This document shows, in pieces, positions 31,486 to 42,920 of a stretch of 64,000 nt of DNA. The notes beneath the pieces are model-generated. The model ran no database searches. It was given only the letters and a program-made list of their open reading frames with translations, and had not been told where the DNA came from. Each line of letters begins with the position of its first letter. Positions within the stretch are counted from its first letter, which is position 1. This stretch comes from Methylotenera sp. (lineage in GTDB: Bacteria; Pseudomonadota; Gammaproteobacteria; Burkholderiales; Methylophilaceae): assembly GCA_030682715.1 (NCBI GenBank), contig JAUXNQ010000012.1, positions 1-64,000 of the forward strand, given 5' to 3'. Position numbers and translations under genes: made by a program.

Positions 31486-31582
31486 CGGTAACAGCAGTTT
31501 TTATAGCTAAGAAGTGCCAAGGTTTTTCTTGATGCTTTCTTACCTACTAAATAATGATGAAATTAAACTAGTAAGAAATACG

Positions 31583-32680
31583 CTAGTACGTCACGTAAAG
31601 TCGATATCCGGCCACGCTCACATCTTGTGTAGTAATGGCAAGTTTAATCTTAATCTCTCTACCCGCACTAAAGCCGGCGGGAATGTCAGTATTGGCCGCT
31701 AAATACTCCACAGGTTTGAAGATACGTCTTAGCACTGCACTGTCGTTAATATCAGTGAGTGTTAGTTCTACATTAGGGTATGCTTGAACAAAGTCAGCTT
31801 TGTTCAAGAGACTGCTGCTGAGGTGCATAACACCTGCATGCTGTAGGTCTTCCTGCATATCAGAATCATCAATGATGATCCATTCAATTTGTTTAGGTAG
31901 CTCAATACTACAATGTAGATGTTGGCACAATACTAGCAAATGCGGTTTTAGATTTGGATAATAAATAGCAATCGTATTGCGTAAAAAGTAGACGCTCTGG
32001 CCCGCAGCAATCAATAGTACAAGAAACACACCCAAAATCCATAGCCAGCGAAGACGCTTATTGGCTATCTTTTTTCCGTCAAGCTTTGCGTGTTTTGCTA
32101 GATCATTAAAGTAGTGAGATTGATTTCCAGGGATAAAGCTCAGATTTGTAATGTCATTGGCTGCCTGTTTATCTGGATGAGCCTGAATGTCTGGCTTCTC
32201 GGTAATCAAGTCAGCATCAGCGCTAGACTGATTCAAATCAGCTTGTATCGCATCTGTATTGTCTAAGGCATGGGAAGCCTCTTCTTGTTGCACTGTCGAT
32301 AACTCAATAGCTTCTGCGGTTTGATTTTGCGTGCTAGAGAAGGTTTGTTGCGCCTTCTCTGGTAAATGTATTTGGCTTTGAATATCTTGTGATGGCGGTG
32401 CCTCTGTGATAGCGCTATGGTCAAGTGTAGGCCAAGAGGATGAAGGCGGTGTGTTACTTTGTTCGGTAATGGATGGTACTGATATAGCGCTAGTATCTTC
32501 AGTGACAGCACTGTTTTCTGGTATAGGGTTATCTGGTTGTGCTTGAGCGACAAATTGTTCTTTAGCATTAAATACATGCAGACATTGTCCGCAACGTACT
32601 AGCCCACCATGCTGATTGAGCTGTGCTTCACTAACAAAGAATTGAGTTTGACAATTTGGACAATGGGTTATGTCGCGCAT
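31583..32680 (-). CDS. MJ0042 zinc-finger / DUF3426 protein with internal TM helix
   Basis: MRDITHCPNCQTQFFVSEAQLNQHGGLVRCGQCLHVFNA; TM WLWILGVFLVLLIAAGQSVYFL. Start set at 32680 rather than 32707. Confidence 0.85.
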   Translation of the reverse strand: MRDITHCPNCQTQFFVSEAQLNQHGGLVRCGQCLHVFNAKEQFVAQAQPDNPIPENSAVTEDTSAISVPSITEQSNTPPSSSWPTLDHSAITEAPPSQDIQSQIHLPEKAQQTFSSTQNQTAEAIELSTVQQEEASHALDNTDAIQADLNQSSADADLITEKPDIQAHPDKQAANDITNLSFIPGNQSHYFNDLAKHAKLDGKKIANKRLRWLWILGVFLVLLIAAGQSVYFLRNTIAIYYPNLKPHLLVLCQHLHCSIELPKQIEWIIIDDSDMQEDLQHAGVMHLSSSLLNKADFVQAYPNVELTLTDINDSAVLRRIFKPVEYLAANTDIPAGFSAGREIKIKLAITTQDVSVAGYRLYVTY

Positions 32681-33564
32681 TTTTTCGTGCCTGTGAGCAA
32701 TGCCCAAGCATCCATATGCTGTGGTGTGCCCATATCAAACCATTCAGAGTAAATGGCAGAAACAGCGGATTCTTGTTCACGTAAAATACCAGAAAGCGCA
32801 ATCTTTCCACCAGCCCTACATGATTTTGCTAACGCTGGCGCCAGTACACTGAGTGCGCTAGATAAAATATTAGCAACCACAATATCAAACTCTTTAGATT
32901 GATATTGGTTCGCATCGTAGAACTTAGCTTCAACTTGGTTCTGCTCAGCGTTGTATAAGCTAGATTGAATAGCTTGCGTGTCGATATCCGTACCTACAAC
33001 TTCATCTGCGCCTAGTTTTTTAGCAGCAATCGCTAAAATGCCTGAGCCACAGCCATAGTCAAGCACAGAGCTGCCCGCAGCCAGTGTTTGAGTGAGCCAT
33101 GCTAAACATAAATGGGTAGTAGGGTGGCTACCTGTGCCAAAGGCTAGGCCTGGGTCTAATACAATATTGATCGCATCTAGGTTGGGTGACACATGCCATG
33201 TAGGCACAATCCAAAGATTGTCGGTGATTTTGATGGGGTCAAATTGAGATTGTGTTGCGCGTACCCAGTCTTGTTCCTCAATTTTTTCGGTAGTGTAGTT
33301 GAAGTTGTTAAGTTTGGTGCGTTGCTCTAAGTCGCGTATCACAGCGGTGATGTCTACACCCTCGTCAAACAAAGCGCTGACTAGATTTTGTTGCCAAATC
33401 CCTGGCGGAGGGTCGCCTGGCTCACCAAAAATCGGTTGTTCATCAATCGTCTCAGCATTAGCATCTTCAATAATGGCTGAAAGTGCACCAAGCTCCATGA
33501 GTGTATCGCTAATTAAATCAGCATTATTATCCTGTGCTTCAATTTTTAATGATACCCAAGCCAT
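32668..33564 (-). CDS. prmA: Ribosomal protein L11 methyltransferase
   Basis: DPGLAFGTGSHPTTHLCLAWL, VLDYGCGSGILAIAAKKLGA, VVANILSSAL. Confidence 0.95.
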   Translation of the reverse strand: MAWVSLKIEAQDNNADLISDTLMELGALSAIIEDANAETIDEQPIFGEPGDPPPGIWQQNLVSALFDEGVDITAVIRDLEQRTKLNNFNYTTEKIEEQDWVRATQSQFDPIKITDNLWIVPTWHVSPNLDAINIVLDPGLAFGTGSHPTTHLCLAWLTQTLAAGSSVLDYGCGSGILAIAAKKLGADEVVGTDIDTQAIQSSLYNAEQNQVEAKFYDANQYQSKEFDIVVANILSSALSVLAPALAKSCRAGGKIALSGILREQESAVSAIYSEWFDMGTPQHMDAWALLTGTKKCAT

Positions 33565-33668
33565 ACTTAACCTATCTGTTACTTAACTTATTTAAACAAT
33601 ATTAATGCAAATACGCGTTAACCGCACGAACGGTAACGCGTATTGATATTGCTACTTTGAAATGATAA

Positions 33669-35024
33669 TTATTTGTTATAAATACCAAGCTTTTGCTCTA
33701 GGTAGTGAATGCTTGTACCACCTAAATGAAAAGCTGCATCTGCCATTAAATCAGCATGTAATGCAATATTGGTGCTAATGCCATCAATCATCATTTCAGA
33801 CAAGGCAATGCGCATGCGTGCAATGGCTTGTTCGCGCGTATCACCGTAAGTAATTAACTTACCGATCATTGAGTCATAATGTGGTGGAACCGTGTAGCCA
33901 GCATACGCGTGTGTATCGATACGAACACCAGGGCCACCAGGCATATGGAATTTAGTGATTTTGCCAGGAGAAGGTACAAAGTTATAAGGATCTTCTGCAT
34001 TTAGGCGACATTCAATTGCATGTCCTTTTAGTTGGATATCTTTTTGGCGGAATTTTAGCTTTTCGCCTGCTGCCACAAAAATCTGTTGTTGCACTAAATC
34101 AATACCAGTGATCATTTCTGTCACCGTATGTTCTACCTGCAAGCGCGTATTCATTTCAATGAAATAGAACTCATTGTTTTCATATAAGAACTCAAAAGTA
34201 CCTACACCACGATATTTGATTTTACGGCAGGCTTCAGCACAGCGCTCACCAATTTTGTCACGCAAGCGAGCATTCAGTAACGGTGCTGGCGCTTCTTCTA
34301 TAATTTTTTGGTGACGACGTTGCATAGAGCAATCGCGCTCACCTAAAAATACTGCATTACCATGTTGATCAGCTAACACCTGTATTTCAATATGGCGTGG
34401 TTTCTCAAGATATTTTTCCATGTAAACCATTGGGTTACTAAAGGCAGCTTGAGCTTCCGCTTTGGTCATATTAACAGAGGTAATAAGTGCAGCTTCCGTA
34501 TGTACTACGCGCATCCCGCGACCACCACCTCCACCAGCCGCTTTAATAATCACTGGATAGCCAATTTGTTTAGCGATTTTGATGATTTCGCTTGGGTCGT
34601 CAGGAAGCGCACCTTCTGAACCAGGTACGCAAGGAACACCAGCTTTACGCATCGCATCTTTAGCGGATACTTTGTCGCCCATTAAGCGGATAGTTTCAGC
34701 GCGTGGGCCAATAAATACAAAGCCACTCTGTTCTACACGTTCTGCAAAGTCTGCATTTTCTGATAAGAAACCATAACCAGGGTGAATGGCTTGTGCGTCA
34801 GTGACTTCAGCAGCACTAATCACCGCAGGAACATTTAAGTAGCTTTGGCTAGAAGGCGCAGGGCCGATACATACTGACTCATCCGCTAACTTTACGTATT
34901 TAGCTTCACGGTCAGCTTCTGAGTGAACAGCAACCGTCCTGATGCCGAGTTCGCGACATGCACGCTGTACACGTAATGCGATTTCGCCGCGATTGGCGAT
35001 TAAAATTTTGTCAAACATTGCCAT
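33669..35024 (-). CDS. accC: Acetyl-CoA carboxylase biotin carboxylase subunit
   Basis: [55 protein letters not shown]. Confidence 0.97.
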   Translation of the reverse strand: MAMFDKILIANRGEIALRVQRACRELGIRTVAVHSEADREAKYVKLADESVCIGPAPSSQSYLNVPAVISAAEVTDAQAIHPGYGFLSENADFAERVEQSGFVFIGPRAETIRLMGDKVSAKDAMRKAGVPCVPGSEGALPDDPSEIIKIAKQIGYPVIIKAAGGGGGRGMRVVHTEAALITSVNMTKAEAQAAFSNPMVYMEKYLEKPRHIEIQVLADQHGNAVFLGERDCSMQRRHQKIIEEAPAPLLNARLRDKIGERCAEACRKIKYRGVGTFEFLYENNEFYFIEMNTRLQVEHTVTEMITGIDLVQQQIFVAAGEKLKFRQKDIQLKGHAIECRLNAEDPYNFVPSPGKITKFHMPGGPGVRIDTHAYAGYTVPPHYDSMIGKLITYGDTREQAIARMRIALSEMMIDGISTNIALHADLMADAAFHLGGTSIHYLEQKLGIYNK

Positions 35025-35134
35025 GAAAGTGAGATCCTAATATTTAGGCCTTGGTTTTGATACTTCTTATTGATAGTAAGAAGTCTTGTTGTAAGACCTA
35101 ATTAATAAAGCAGTAATTTAATAAGCTATAACGA

Positions 35135-35584
35135 TTAGCCGATAATAAACAGTGGTTCACCATATTCAATGGCTTGGCCGTTATCAACTAAGATTTTTTT
35201 GACGACGCCAGCTTTATCAGATTCAATCTCGTTGAGTAATTTCATTGCTTCGATAATACATAGAGTGTCTCCAATGGCGACTGTATCACCTACCTCAACA
35301 AAAGATTTAGCATCTGGTGAAGGTGATCGGTAGAACGTACCCACCATCGGTGACTTTACCGCATGTCCTTCATCAACAACTGGTGCGACTTCATCAACTG
35401 CAGCAACTTGTGGTGCTGGCACATGGTGTTGTTGTGGTGCGTAGTGATTGTAGTTTTGTGCTGGCATATTGGAGGTAAAGTTACGGCTAATGCGTACTTT
35501 TTCGCCATCTTCAGTCAGTTCTAATTCTGAAATTCCTGATTCTTCTACCAGATCGATAAGTTTTTTAAGTTTACGTAAATCCAT
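35135..35584 (-). CDS. accB: Biotin carboxyl carrier protein
   Basis: [15 protein letters not shown] biotinylation motif; [23 protein letters not shown]. Confidence 0.96.
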   Translation of the reverse strand: MDLRKLKKLIDLVEESGISELELTEDGEKVRISRNFTSNMPAQNYNHYAPQQHHVPAPQVAAVDEVAPVVDEGHAVKSPMVGTFYRSPSPDAKSFVEVGDTVAIGDTLCIIEAMKLLNEIESDKAGVVKKILVDNGQAIEYGEPLFIIG

Positions 35585-35619
35585 GATGACCCCTAACTAA
35601 TTCGTTGTAAATTATTATT

Positions 35620-36069
35620 TTAAGAATGATTAATTTTTTCAATAGCGAAATCTAGGGCAAGTTCATAACCTTTTGCACCTAGCCCGCTAATAATGCCCAC
35701 AGCGATATCTGTAAAATATGAATGGTGACGAAATGACTCTCGCGCAAACACATTTGACAAATGTACTTCTATAAATGGAACCTTGACAGCGCTCAACGCA
35801 TCACGCATTGCAACCGATGTGTGTGTGAACGCTGCTGGATTAATGATGACAAAATCTACGTTTTTAGTAGCAATAGACTGAATTTTATCGACAAGATCAG
35901 CCTCTGCATTGCTTTGAAACGTGTCTAATGTGATATTGGCAGACTTTGCCTTGTTTATTAGCGTTTGATTGATACTATCTAGTGTTGCGCTACCGTAATG
36001 CTGTGGTTCACGCAGACCTAATAGGTTCAGGTTAGGGCCATGTAATACTAAAATGTGCTTAGTAGCCAT
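35620..36069 (-). CDS. aroQ: 3-dehydroquinate dehydratase type II
   Basis: [56 protein letters not shown]. Confidence 0.96.
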   Translation of the reverse strand: MATKHILVLHGPNLNLLGLREPQHYGSATLDSINQTLINKAKSANITLDTFQSNAEADLVDKIQSIATKNVDFVIINPAAFTHTSVAMRDALSAVKVPFIEVHLSNVFARESFRHHSYFTDIAVGIISGLGAKGYELALDFAIEKINHS

Positions 36070-36282
36070 GACGACTCACCCATGTTAAACAGTTTTTGCA
36101 TAAATTACGATAATTCATAAACGCGAGTTTGCCGAAGTTAAAGGGTTTTGTCCAGCAACTTTAGAGAATTTAAGCGAATTTACCTTGGTGAATTTACCTT
36201 AGTGAATTATATAAAGTCCATGACCTAAGTATGGTCTTGAATTTAACAGTAAATGGTTAAATTGTGTATTCGACTTGCGTGA

Positions 36283-36810
36283 TTAAGGTGAGATTAAAGG
36301 TTTGATGGCTGCTTCAAGGATAATTTTGTTAATCCGACCAAAGTGCGTATTAACAACTTTACCATCTGCATTAATGAAGACAGTGTAGGGTAAAACACCC
36401 TTGTCATTGCCTAATTGCTCGCCTAGTAAGCTACCTTCTGCTTCAGATACCACAATAGGATAATTCACAGGTGCTATCTTTAAATACTCGGCAACCACCG
36501 CTGGCTCGTCAATCGCTATGCCTAGCACGATGACATTTTTATCTTTAAAAGATTGCTGCAATGCAATTAACTCTGGCATTTCTTCTTTACATGGCGGGCA
36601 CCAAGTTGCCCAAAAGTTAACAACAATAATTTTACCTTCATATTGTCCGAGGTTCTGCGTTTTTCCTGAAACATCAGGTAAGTTAGCTGCATATAGAGGC
36701 ACACTGCTTAGTTTGTTCTTATTGCTGGGGCTAGAAAAATGGCGTGACACCAATGCTACTGTTAGTGCTAGTGTTATAAAAAAAAGTGGCTTTAGTATTT
36801 TGTTTAGCAT
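36283..36810 (-). CDS. TlpA/ResA-like thioredoxin-fold protein
   Basis: VVNFWATWCPPCKEEMPEL; N-terminal TM anchor. Confidence 0.9.
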   Translation of the reverse strand: MLNKILKPLFFITLALTVALVSRHFSSPSNKNKLSSVPLYAANLPDVSGKTQNLGQYEGKIIVVNFWATWCPPCKEEMPELIALQQSFKDKNVIVLGIAIDEPAVVAEYLKIAPVNYPIVVSEAEGSLLGEQLGNDKGVLPYTVFINADGKVVNTHFGRINKIILEAAIKPLISP

Positions 36811-38663
36811 TGAATAGTTTCTGGCAGGCAGCTGCCACGTTGATCTAGAATTTGTAAAAATGCATCTGCATTTTTATAACCCACTACTTTTAAGTGAGTT
36901 TCTTCGGCAGCATTTGCATTAAAGAATAAAATGCCTGGCGGGCCAAACAGGTTAAATCTTTGCATGAGCGCTTTATCGTCGTCTGTATTATTAGTGACAT
37001 CCACTTGTAGTAATAACGTGTCTTTTAAGGCAGACTGAACACGTGGGTCGCTAAACGTAAATTGCTCAAGTTCTTTGCAAGCCACACACCAATCGGCATA
37101 AAAGTCGAGCATCACAGGTTTGCCTTGAGCATTTTTAAGTGCATCTTCAAGCTCGGTAATGCTTTTGATTGGTTGGAAGTTCAAGTTGTTATGCTGTTGT
37201 TGACTATTAGATGCCGTTGCAACCAGCCCGCTTAATGGTTGTAATGGTGATTTTGCATTAGAGAGTGCGCCAATCAGCATTGCTAAACCGATGACGACCA
37301 TCATCACGCCGATGCCTTTCCAGAACTTGAGGGTGGGTTTAGCGTCAGTAGGTAAGCTATCCAGTGCATGCATGTAAATGGCAGGTACAATTAACAGAGC
37401 AGCCCACAACGCTAGTTGAACTTGCATGGGGATGACGGGTGTAATCAGCCATATTGCTACAGCCAGCATGAGCACGCCAAATAAATTACGAACAGCGTTC
37501 ATCCAGCTACCAACTTTAGGTAGAAGTGTGCCTGCCGATGCGCCAATGAGCAGTAGTGGGGTGCCCATCCCTACGGATAGTGAAAATAAAGCGACTCCAC
37601 CTAGTAAAACGTCGTTAGTTTTGCTGATGTAAAGTAAGGCGCCAGCCAATGGTGCTGCTACGCATGGGCTGATAATAAGGGCTGAAAGTACGCCCATTAA
37701 AAAGTCGCTAAAAAAGCGTCCGCCCTTAATGCGACGGCTCAAGCTCATTAAACCATTTTCCATGCTGCTAGGTAATTTGAGTTCGTAAAAGCCAAACATG
37801 GAAAGTGCTAGTAATGCAAAGATTAATGCACCGAACCCTAATGCCCACGGGGTTTGCAATGCACTGCTGAGCATTTGACCAGAAAGCCCCGCTGCAATAC
37901 CTGCTAGCGTGTAGGTTAAGCACATTCCCAAGGTGTAAGCGAGCGATAAATTAAATGCGTGTAAGCGTGAAACATGTGCATTTTTACCGATGATGATAGA
38001 AGATAGGATCGGAATCATGGGAAATACGCACGGCGTGAATGCTAGCAACAGACCAGCAGTGTAGAAGCCTAGAATAATCAGCCACCATTTCCCACTTTTT
38101 AGTAGATTCGCTGCTTGGCTATCACTTTCTGAAGCATTGTTATTACTTGATACCGTTCTGCTATCTAACGTAGTTGCTTGGTTTGGGTTGGTGCTGCCAT
38201 CTGGTGTGATGGTAAAGGTTTTGTGTTGTGGTGAATAGCAAAGGCCTTTTTCACTACAGCCTTGATAGGTGATTTTAACGTTAATCGGTGTACTGATTTT
38301 TTCTTTTATCAGTAAAGTGGCGGTAAAGTCTTCATGATAGACCTCCATCTCTCCAAAGTTAGGATCATTCTTAATATCTGCTTTTGGTAATTTTATTTCG
38401 AACGTTTGCGCTGGAGTGAACTCAAATTTGGTGCGTGTTTTATAAAGGTAATAACTTGGTGCGACAGTGAAGTTTGCATGAACATTTTGTCCATCTTGCT
38501 TAAATGACAAACCAAAAGCGGCATCTGGCGATAAAAACGCATCTTCAGCAGATTCATCTGTGAACAAGTTCTTGATGCCACTGGTGACATTGCCTGCATG
38601 GCTGACAGAGGCAGATAATATGAAGAAGCCGACTAGTAAAAAATACGAAAATCTTTTAAACAT
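36804..38663 (-). CDS. dsbD: Thiol:disulfide interchange protein DsbD
   Basis: N-terminal DsbC-like domain, 8-TM core (AFTPCVFPMIPILSSIIIG), C-terminal thioredoxin DFYADWCVACKELE. Start set at 38663 (MFKRFSYF). Confidence 0.93.
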   Translation of the reverse strand: MFKRFSYFLLVGFFILSASVSHAGNVTSGIKNLFTDESAEDAFLSPDAAFGLSFKQDGQNVHANFTVAPSYYLYKTRTKFEFTPAQTFEIKLPKADIKNDPNFGEMEVYHEDFTATLLIKEKISTPINVKITYQGCSEKGLCYSPQHKTFTITPDGSTNPNQATTLDSRTVSSNNNASESDSQAANLLKSGKWWLIILGFYTAGLLLAFTPCVFPMIPILSSIIIGKNAHVSRLHAFNLSLAYTLGMCLTYTLAGIAAGLSGQMLSSALQTPWALGFGALIFALLALSMFGFYELKLPSSMENGLMSLSRRIKGGRFFSDFLMGVLSALIISPCVAAPLAGALLYISKTNDVLLGGVALFSLSVGMGTPLLLIGASAGTLLPKVGSWMNAVRNLFGVLMLAVAIWLITPVIPMQVQLALWAALLIVPAIYMHALDSLPTDAKPTLKFWKGIGVMMVVIGLAMLIGALSNAKSPLQPLSGLVATASNSQQQHNNLNFQPIKSITELEDALKNAQGKPVMLDFYADWCVACKELEQFTFSDPRVQSALKDTLLLQVDVTNNTDDDKALMQRFNLFGPPGILFFNANAAEETHLKVVGYKNADAFLQILDQRGSCLPETIQC

Positions 38664-38671
38664 TGTGTTCC

Positions 38672-39001
38672 TTAAGCAGATAATTGCGTAGTTACCCATT
38701 GTAAATATCGAGGTAAGCCACCATCTACGTTGATAGAGATTATTTCAGGAAGTTCATAAGGGTGTGCTTTTATAATTGCTGCTTGAAGTGCATCATACTG
38801 TAATTGAGTCGTTTTAATAAGCATTGGTATTTCGTGCGTGTGTTCTACCTTGCCTTCCCATATGTATACGGATTGGCATGGGCTTAATATGTTCACGCAC
38901 GCGGCTAATTTTTGCGTGACCAGTACTTTCGCCAGTTGATTTGCAGTCGCAGCATCTGGTACGTTGGTGAATACTAATAAAATATTTTCTGGATTCGACA
39001 T
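38672..39001 (-). CDS. cutA: Divalent-cation tolerance protein CutA
   Basis: LAACVNILSPCQSVYIWEGKVEHTHEIPMLIKT, HPYELPEIISINVDGG. Confidence 0.94.
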   Translation of the reverse strand: MSNPENILLVFTNVPDAATANQLAKVLVTQKLAACVNILSPCQSVYIWEGKVEHTHEIPMLIKTTQLQYDALQAAIIKAHPYELPEIISINVDGGLPRYLQWVTTQLSA

Positions 39002-39019
39002 TATTTAGGATAGCAAGAC

Positions 39020-39424
39020 ATGCGTTTATTAATAGGTTTGATTTTACTCGCTTTTCCAATCGCTGAGATATGGCTATTGATAGTGCTTGGACAAGCGTAT
39101 GGTTGGTGGTTGTTAGTTTACCTAGTCGGGATTGCCTTATTAGGCTTACAAATGATTAAGGATGAGAAGTCATTATTTACTGGCCGTATGTTGCAAAGTA
39201 TGCGTACGGGTAATCATCCGATTAAAGCGATATTTGGCAGTGCACGTAATATTATCGCTGGTGTGTTGTTGATATTGCCAGGTGTGATTACTGATATGAT
39301 TGCGGTGGTTTTGCTGTTGGTTCCGATTAAAAATAAGCAGGCACCTAACGCGCAGGCACCTTACCAAGCAGGCCAAGCCGCTAATGATGATGTGATTGAA
39401 GGCGAATTCCGTCGAGAAGACTAA
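39020..39424 (+). CDS. FxsA family membrane protein
   Basis: FPIAEIWLLIVLGQAYGWWLLV, GVLLILPGVITDMIAVVLLL. Confidence 0.88.
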   Translation: MRLLIGLILLAFPIAEIWLLIVLGQAYGWWLLVYLVGIALLGLQMIKDEKSLFTGRMLQSMRTGNHPIKAIFGSARNIIAGVLLILPGVITDMIAVVLLLVPIKNKQAPNAQAPYQAGQAANDDVIEGEFRRED

Positions 39425-39474
39425 GTTGCACATGATTTAAAATAATTTATTAAAAATAAACAGAAATATAAGAG

Positions 39475-40509
39475 ATGACCTTTCAAATTACTATTCAGCC
39501 CAGTGGGCACACCTACCAAGCAAAAGCCTATGAGACAGTGCTTGAGTCAGCCATAGAGGCTGGTTTTAATATTCCTTACGGCTGTCGCAATGGTGCCTGT
39601 GGTAGCTGCAAAGGCACGGTATTGAGTGGTGATGTGGATCATGGTGATTATGCTAGCAGTGCACTGACGGATGCTGATAAAGCCGCAGGCAAAGCGTTAT
39701 TTTGTTGTGCCAGGCCGCTGACCGATTTGACAATAGAGTGTCGAGAAATTAATGCGGGGGTGATTCCGCCGCGCATTCTTCCTACTCGAGTTGAGCGCAA
39801 AGAACAGCTGTCACATGATGTGATGGCATTGTTTCTAAAGTTGCCTAGCAGTGAGCGTTTGCAGTTTATGGCGGGACAGTATGTTGAATTCTTGTTAAAA
39901 GACGGTAAGCGCCGTGCTTTCTCATTGGCAAATGCGCCACATGCGGATAGCTTGTTAGAGATACATTTACGTTTGATTCCAGGTGGACAGTTTACTGAGT
40001 ATGTATTTAATGAAATGCCAGCTAAAGCTATTTTGCGTATAGAAGCCCCATTCGGTAGCTTTTACTACAGAAGTGACTCGGAAAAGCCGATGGTGATGGT
40101 GGCTGGTGGCACTGGTTTCGCGCCAATCAAAGCGATTATCGAGCATATGATACATAACGATATTAAACGTAAGGTGACTTTGTATTGGGGGGCTAGGGCG
40201 TTAGAAGATTTGTACATGCCTGCGCTTCCTGAGGCATGGGCTGAAGCTTATTCAAATATTGAATTTATTCCTGTTTTATCCGATGCCTTGCCAGAGGATA
40301 ACTGGCAAGGCCGTATTGGTTTGGTGCATCAGGCCGTGTTAGACGATTTTAGTGATTTAAGCGGTGTAGAAGTGTATTGTTGTGGCGCGCCCGCAATGGT
40401 AGATGTTGCACACGCTAGCTTCGCGCAGGCTGGCCTGCCTGAAGGCGCATTTTATTCAGATGCTTTTAACTATGCGAAGCCTGTGCCAAGCGCTGTGGCA
40501 AGTGTTTAG
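39475..40509 (+). CDS. Flavodoxin reductase-type [2Fe-2S]/FAD/NAD oxidoreductase (CDP-6-deoxy-delta-3,4-glucoseen reductase-like)
   Basis: PYGCRNGACGSCKGTVLSG...LFCCARP, RAFSLANAPH, MVMVAGGTGFAPIKAIIEH. Confidence 0.88.
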   Translation: MTFQITIQPSGHTYQAKAYETVLESAIEAGFNIPYGCRNGACGSCKGTVLSGDVDHGDYASSALTDADKAAGKALFCCARPLTDLTIECREINAGVIPPRILPTRVERKEQLSHDVMALFLKLPSSERLQFMAGQYVEFLLKDGKRRAFSLANAPHADSLLEIHLRLIPGGQFTEYVFNEMPAKAILRIEAPFGSFYYRSDSEKPMVMVAGGTGFAPIKAIIEHMIHNDIKRKVTLYWGARALEDLYMPALPEAWAEAYSNIEFIPVLSDALPEDNWQGRIGLVHQAVLDDFSDLSGVEVYCCGAPAMVDVAHASFAQAGLPEGAFYSDAFNYAKPVPSAVASV

Positions 40510-40549
40510 ATAAGGCTGTGTTGGTTTTAATTATGGTCACAGTTAGACA

Positions 40550-40583
40550 AAAGTTAAACGCCACTTTGTTGGCGTTTAACTTT
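40550..40583. terminator. Intrinsic terminator between convergent genes
   Basis: aaagttaaacgcca-ctttgt-tggcgtttaacttt perfect 14-bp stem. Confidence 0.85.
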
Positions 40584-40633
40584 AAATACAGCAGTATTTT
40601 TACTATTAGAGTGAGAGTTGCTGTTGCTGTAGC

Positions 40634-41056
40634 CTATTTAAAAAGTAGCGTTTGTTTGTTCTTTTCAGCAGCAAGTTTTTGAATGAGCGTTTCAAGGTCT
40701 GAGTTTTGAATCAGTTCCTGAGCTAACTTTGCAGAATTCTCCGCTTTCTCAATATCTCCCTCTGCTAGTGCATGCATGCCTTCTAGCAGTGCAGTATTGC
40801 CAGCTTTTAGACGCATGGATTCTTTTTTACTTTTTCTAATTTCAGGTAAATGTCTTAAGAACCTTAAAAACCTTAAAAGATGATGTAAACCAAAAACGCT
40901 GAGCACAAAGACGACTAAAAAGAAGTTAAAAGAGATTTGAATGCGGTAGGGTGAGCGAATAATCAGCACGTAGCCTTGATTGTTGCTAGCTAACCAGACA
41001 ATTAGAATGATGCCGAATAATGTTAAAGCCCACCAAAAGAATCTGTTTTTAAGCAT
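40634..41056 (-). CDS. hemY: HemY N-terminal-domain protein (short form)
   Basis: Two TM helices then LRAGNTALLEGMHALAEGDIEKAE-type HemY_N signature (here LKAGNTALLEGMHALAEGDIEKAE); only 140 aa. Confidence 0.8.
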   Translation of the reverse strand: MLKNRFFWWALTLFGIILIVWLASNNQGYVLIIRSPYRIQISFNFFLVVFVLSVFGLHHLLRFLRFLRHLPEIRKSKKESMRLKAGNTALLEGMHALAEGDIEKAENSAKLAQELIQNSDLETLIQKLAAEKNKQTLLFK

Positions 41057-41062
41057 GCCGGG

Positions 41063-42100
41063 TTACTCGCTCTTCTCAAGCATCAGTTTGTAACTGCTCA
41101 CAGCCGCTAAACTATCACTTAATTGTGGAAGCTCTAGGCTGATGTTGTTGCTAGATAGTTTTTTCAAAAGCACCAATGCTTTGATGGTATCAGGGTGTTT
41201 TGTATCAAAATATTGGTTAAGCCAAGTTTTTACCATGTTGAGGTCAGCCTTGTAAGTGCTTTCATCATGTTGTAATAAGGCAATGCGCGCAGTGAGTAAC
41301 CTCAGTTTAAGATTTTCACGCAAATATAATGCGTGTTCTGCTGCAAGTAACGGCGGCTCTGGTTTATCAATACGCTCTACTGTGACCAGATTCTTAATAT
41401 CATCCCAGATTGCCCACCAGAACTTTTGTACCCCTTGTAGCGATTGAACAGGTGCTGGGTTTAGATCAGCATTCACGTTGAGCGTTGGTTGGCGCTCACT
41501 AATGAGTGGGATGGTATTACATAACTCAGCAAGGTAAGTGAGTTGTGTACTCATCGCAATCATATCTATTTGTGGCAGGTCACGTAAGGTTTCGATTTCA
41601 ACTTGTAAGATTTCGCGTAGTTGCACAGCTCTTGGTAAATCAAGCGGTTGCAGCCTATGGTCTGCAGCCTCAAGTGCCAGTAGCGCCGATTTAACATTGC
41701 TAGCTAGTTGCAGTTGTTGTTTCGCAATCGTCAAGAGTTGCTCTACTTCTGCAACGGCGGTGGCTTCGCGGTTCTCTGCTAGTTGTGTGTAAAGCGTTTG
41801 TAAGGCTTCTTGTTGGTCACGAGACTCTGCCAGTTTTTGCTCTAAAATGACAGTGCGTGCATTAGCTTGTGTGCTACGTTCTTCTGCTTGTTTTGCTAAT
41901 GCCAAGCTTTGTTGATTCAGCGTGTGATACTCCTCTAACTTGAAGCTGAGTGACTTTTCAACTTCATTAAATCGATGGCGCGTGTTAAGCCATTGCCAAG
42001 CGAGCGTCAAAATGGCAATAATCACCAATATCATGGTGCCAATCGCGAGTGTAGAAGGCTTTTGCCTAGCTACAAATTGTGAATCTGTTGAATTAGTCAT
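41063..42100 (-). CDS. hemX: HemX-like protein
   Basis: Single N-terminal TM, long coiled coil, WWAIWDDIKNLVTVERID and LLAAEHALYLRENLKLRLLTARIALLQHDE, typical HemX. Confidence 0.88.
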   Translation of the reverse strand: MTNSTDSQFVARQKPSTLAIGTMILVIIAILTLAWQWLNTRHRFNEVEKSLSFKLEEYHTLNQQSLALAKQAEERSTQANARTVILEQKLAESRDQQEALQTLYTQLAENREATAVAEVEQLLTIAKQQLQLASNVKSALLALEAADHRLQPLDLPRAVQLREILQVEIETLRDLPQIDMIAMSTQLTYLAELCNTIPLISERQPTLNVNADLNPAPVQSLQGVQKFWWAIWDDIKNLVTVERIDKPEPPLLAAEHALYLRENLKLRLLTARIALLQHDESTYKADLNMVKTWLNQYFDTKHPDTIKALVLLKKLSSNNISLELPQLSDSLAAVSSYKLMLEKSE

Positions 42101-42920
42101 GATGTTTTACAAGTTGTGATAAACATTGCAGCATAGCTTCGTCCCCTGGTGCTTTTGCTACGAGCACTTTTAAACCAAGCTGTTTTGGTTCTTCTGCGAT
42201 TCTCTCATGATTTACACATAATGTAACATGACGTAACCATTCTGCATGTTCAGACATCTGTAATAAATGACGCATGGCTTCACTGCTGGTCACAATCACA
42301 GCATTCAGTTTATTTTGTCTCCATTGCATTTCAAGGGGCTCAGCATTCTTTTGCGGGTTAATGCGACGGTAGCTTTCCGCAAAGTAGACATTTGCACCCC
42401 TTGCTTTAAGGGTTTCTGCCATCAGTTCCCGTCCGCCAACCCCACGAAATATGGCGATAGTTTTTGCGGACACATCCTGCATCTCAGGCAGTGCAAGTAG
42501 TGTTTCACTATCAAAACGGGTGTGCGGAACCAGTACCTCATGTACGCCATAAAGCGCTAGTGCTTTGGCTGTTTGATGACCAATGGCCGCGAACTTTAAA
42601 TGATCTGGAATCCTGCCAAACTTCTTGATTAAAAGCGGCATTGAGTAATCAACCGCATTTGAACTGATAAAGATTGCCCAGTCGGTGGTATCAATACGGT
42701 TAAGTTGTTGCTGAAATGGTTGATAATCATCTAACGCCGATATGGCGATTAAAGGGAACGGAATTGTGGTACCGCCATGCTGGGCAATGGCAAGATTAAG
42801 GCTCGCTGCCTGATCTATAGGCCGAGTAACCGCAATGGTTAAGTTGCTAAGTAAATGATCGGCATGCATGGGTAAGTCTACAGTAATGTAATTACAAAGC
42901 AGCGAGAATCTTGTCTGCAC
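42093..42920 (-). CDS. hemD: Uroporphyrinogen-III synthase
   Basis: [49 protein letters not shown]; overlaps hemC. Confidence 0.88.
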   Translation of the reverse strand: MQTRFSLLCNYITVDLPMHADHLLSNLTIAVTRPIDQAASLNLAIAQHGGTTIPFPLIAISALDDYQPFQQQLNRIDTTDWAIFISSNAVDYSMPLLIKKFGRIPDHLKFAAIGHQTAKALALYGVHEVLVPHTRFDSETLLALPEMQDVSAKTIAIFRGVGGRELMAETLKARGANVYFAESYRRINPQKNAEPLEMQWRQNKLNAVIVTSSEAMRHLLQMSEHAEWLRHVTLCVNHERIAEEPKQLGLKVLVAKAPGDEAMLQCLSQLVKHHD

